Shown here: piece after piece, positions 62,413 to 64,000 of the stretch
Numbering within the stretch: the stretch's first letter is position 1
Layout of the letters: every line of letters begins with the position of its first letter
Program-made: the position numbers and the translations under genes
From: Kapaibacterium sp044224925
Lineage (GTDB): Bacteria > Bacteroidota > Ignavibacteria > Kapaibacteriales > Kapaibacteriaceae
Assembly (NCBI GenBank): GCA_044224925.1
Contig: JBGAJM010000004.1
Coordinates: 62,001-126,000 of the forward strand
Direction of reading: 5' to 3'
DNA: 64,000 bases
The notes under the pieces: model-generated
The model's input: only the letters and a program-made list of their open reading frames with translations
What the model was told of the DNA's origin: nothing
Databases searched by the model: none

Positions 62413-63677
62413 TCTTCCTTCGCTCGTTCTCTGCGAATGCGCGCACCCAGGGAGTTGAGCTTCTTCTCGATGCTCTCGTAACCGCGATCGATGTGATAGA
62501 CTCGCAGAACCTCGCTCGTTCCTTCGGCGATCATTGCGGCCATCACAAGACTGGCGCTTGCACGCAGGTCACTGCTCATCACCGTGGCGCCTGTGAGCTT
62601 ATGCCCACCCTTGACGATGCAGTACGCATCTCCGCCTTCGATGGACGCACCAAGGCGGTGCAGTTCTGGCACGTAGCCGAAACGCGTGGGATAGATCGTG
62701 TCCGTGATCCGTGCCGATCCCTTCGCACGCAACATGTAGGCGGCCCACTGTGCCTGCGTGTCGGTAGGGAAGCCGGGATAGGTTGCCGTTGTGATGTCTA
62801 CCGGTTCCGGATCGTCGTCCATCGTCACTTGCATGGATTCACCCGTGACGTCGACCGTGGCACCCGATTCTTCGAGCTTTTGGACGACGGAGGTAAGGTG
62901 GTACGGGTTGACGTTGTCGAGCGTGACGTTGCCGCGCGTGAGTGCGGCGGCCAGTGCAAAGGTCGCTGCCTCGATACGATCGGGTATGGTCTCTTCGTTC
63001 ACGGGCTTGAGCTCGTCCACACCCTGGATCTCAAGCGTCGTTGTACCGATGCCCTCGATCTTCGCGCCCATCTTGTTCAGCATGCGCGCAAGCGATGTGA
63101 CCTCGGGTTCGAGCGCGGCATTCGTGAGCGTGGTATGTCCTTGTGCAAGGACGGCCGCCATGATCACGTTCACCGATGCGCCAACACTTGAAATATCGAA
63201 ATGGAACCTTGCCCCTTGCAGCCTTCCCTTTGGAGCGCGTGCATTGATGTAGCCACCCTCGAGCGTGATCTCGGCGCCGAGCTTCTCCATGCCCTTGAGG
63301 TGGAGGTCAACGGGACGTGGACCGAAGTTGCAGCCGCCGGGAAGGGAGACCTTGGCCTGACCGTAGCGGGAAAGAAGCGGTCCCAGCACGTAGATCGAGG
63401 CACGCATCTTCTTGACGTGCTCGTACGGAGCTTCGAAGCTGGTGATGTTCGAAGAGTCAAGGTGAAGGATGTTGTCGTTCAATTCCGCATGAACGCCAAG
63501 CGAGCCGAGGAGCCGACTGAACGTCCACACGTCGCGGTTGTTCGGCGTGTTGGAAAGGTGGAAATGTCCGGGAGCAAGGAGGCAGGTTGGCATGATGGCC
63601 AATGATGCGTTCTTCGCGCCGGAGATCTTGACGTGACCTTGAAGACGCGTACCGCCTTCGATGATGAATGTATCCAT
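62409..63677 (-). CDS. murA: UDP-N-acetylglucosamine 1-carboxyvinyltransferase
   Basis: First committed step of peptidoglycan synthesis, the transfer of enolpyruvate to UDP-GlcNAc. 422 residues. Lys22 and Asn23 (SGAKNASLA) contact the substrate. The catalytic loop LPGGCNFGPRPVDLH contains Cys116, the fosfomycin target, so sensitivity is expected. The final Arg region (ATVMSSDLRASASLV) is intact. A TAAATTCG box with CACC precedes the ATG and overlaps the stop codon of the upstream gene. Confidence 0.97.
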   Translation of the reverse strand: MDTFIIEGGTRLQGHVKISGAKNASLAIMPTCLLAPGHFHLSNTPNNRDVWTFSRLLGSLGVHAELNDNILHLDSSNITSFEAPYEHVKKMRASIYVLGPLLSRYGQAKVSLPGGCNFGPRPVDLHLKGMEKLGAEITLEGGYINARAPKGRLQGARFHFDISSVGASVNVIMAAVLAQGHTTLTNAALEPEVTSLARMLNKMGAKIEGIGTTTLEIQGVDELKPVNEETIPDRIEAATFALAAALTRGNVTLDNVNPYHLTSVVQKLEESGATVDVTGESMQVTMDDDPEPVDITTATYPGFPTDTQAQWAAYMLRAKGSARITDTIYPTRFGYVPELHRLGASIEGGDAYCIVKGGHKLTGATVMSSDLRASASLVMAAMIAEGTSEVLRVYHIDRGYESIEKKLNSLGARIRRERAKEE

Positions 63678-63681
63678 GGTG

Positions 63682-63689
63682 CGAATTTA
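63682..63689 (-). promoter_or_regulatory. Candidate -7 box of murA
   Basis: TAAATTCG on the reverse strand, then CACC and the murA ATG. The CACC-ATG end is identical to those at cysS and the rpe operon. The box overlaps the TAA stop of the upstream gene. Confidence 0.45.
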
Positions 63690-64000
63690 CCACAATCGCA
63701 CGATGACCGAGGGGTTATGAAGCGAGTCGGCAAAAGCACGCACGGACGGATGATAGATGTCGACGTCTCGAACGGTGTCCATGAATACACCCCGCGGCCT
63801 GTAGGTATGCATTCTCTTCAGGAAGTCGGTCATGCTCTCTTGCGACCGTGCCCATGGCGTGGTGAGTGGGTTGTCGGTGTGGATCGAGGGACGCAGATAG
63901 CGAATGTGGTCGTTGCCGAAGAGGACGATGGACGAGTCTGGCACGTCGCGATACTTCTGCAGCACACTGTCTTGCGTGGTGAGATACGTGTGCACGGTGC
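63687..64000 (-). CDS. C-terminal end of an unidentified protein
   Basis: The last 103 or so residues of a gene whose beginning lies outside the window. The segment contains SIVLFGNDHIRYLRPSIHTD and KRMHTYRPRGVFMDT. It reads as a soluble alpha/beta domain and could be the extracytoplasmic end of a membrane glycosyltransferase, but nothing is diagnostic. It ends 9 bases before the murA start codon. Confidence 0.55.
   Translation of the reverse strand, partial: TVHTYLTTQDSVLQKYRDVPDSSIVLFGNDHIRYLRPSIHTDNPLTTPWARSQESMTDFLKRMHTYRPRGVFMDTVRDVDIYHPSVRAFADSLHNPSVIVRLW

Noticed and set aside
1..64000. CRISPR arrays, insertion sequences, prophage or toxin-antitoxin modules
   Set aside because: No spaced direct repeats of 25-40 bases, transposase motifs, phage structural genes or paired small toxin-antitoxin genes were found. 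MazG here is the housekeeping two-domain pyrophosphohydrolase.

Overview
The window is a gene-dense stretch of a bacterial chromosome at roughly 55-60 percent GC, judged by eye. It most likely belongs to the Bacteroidota/Chlorobiota superphylum. The evidence is repeated TAnnTTTG promoter boxes lying directly on start codons, almost no Shine-Dalgarno sequences, a type A C-terminal (Por/T9SS) sorting domain, a CRTAC1 (FG-GAP plus ASPIC/UnbV) protein and an HmuY-like lipoprotein. A Kapabacteria- or Ignavibacteria-like lineage is my guess; no marker in the window settles it.

Layout. 1-5.4 kb: end of an extradiol dioxygenase gene, cysS with a DUF2520 partner, and a reverse operon of an envelope protein, an aldo/keto reductase and rpe. 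5.4-10.2 kb: trpS, an FmdB zinc ribbon, pcrA/uvrD, and a reverse receiver-histidine kinase hybrid. 10.3-14.2 kb: a beta-barrel protein, an RsbW-like ATPase and a secreted M28 peptidase. 14.2-17.7 kb (reverse): lipoprotein, esterase-like lipoprotein, riboflavin synthase, MoxR-like ATPase. 17.8-23.2 kb: AddB-like nuclease and a Lon-related protease. 23.2-27.9 kb (reverse): rpsA with a clear terminator, then folC and purH. 28-30.5 kb: a small unknown protein, a DinB-fold protein, tRNA-Arg(UCU), hmgA and the SRP RNA. 30.5-35.4 kb: rng, dxr, rseP, surE. 35.4-44.8 kb: glycosyltransferase and methyltransferase, a kelch-lectin-T9SS surface protein, a DUF1835 protein with an AEC transporter, a LytTR regulator, a small secreted protein and a glycine-rich surface protein. 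44.8-55 kb: asnB opposed to heparinase-like, flippase, FtsX-like, LptF/G-like and CRTAC1 genes. 55-61.2 kb: vanadium-haloperoxidase/PAP2-like protein, HmuY-like lipoprotein, an isolated paaA, a DUF4010 membrane protein, mazG and an LCP-domain protein. 61.2-64 kb (reverse): an unidentified membrane or envelope gene end, murA and an EnvC-like activator.

How the genes work together. Most are housekeeping genes (translation, purine, folate, isoprenoid and riboflavin synthesis, RNA turnover, DNA repair). They are mixed with cell-envelope functions: MurA, EnvC-like, LCP-like, RseP, LptF/G-like, flippase, asparagine synthase/heparinase/glycosyltransferase, and T9SS cargo. Genes within operons typically overlap by 1 or 4 bases, and most convergent neighbours overlap at their 3' ends.

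No insertion sequence, prophage, CRISPR array or obvious defence island was seen. No stretch over 300 bases lacks a gene; the longest, between rpsA and the small unknown gene, is 236 bases. The most unusual signals are a heptanucleotide repeat that ends one gene and, inverted, builds the signal peptide of another; a set of apparently leaderless promoters; a tRNA gene 8 bases upstream of hmgA; and an SRP RNA whose terminator abuts the rng start codon.
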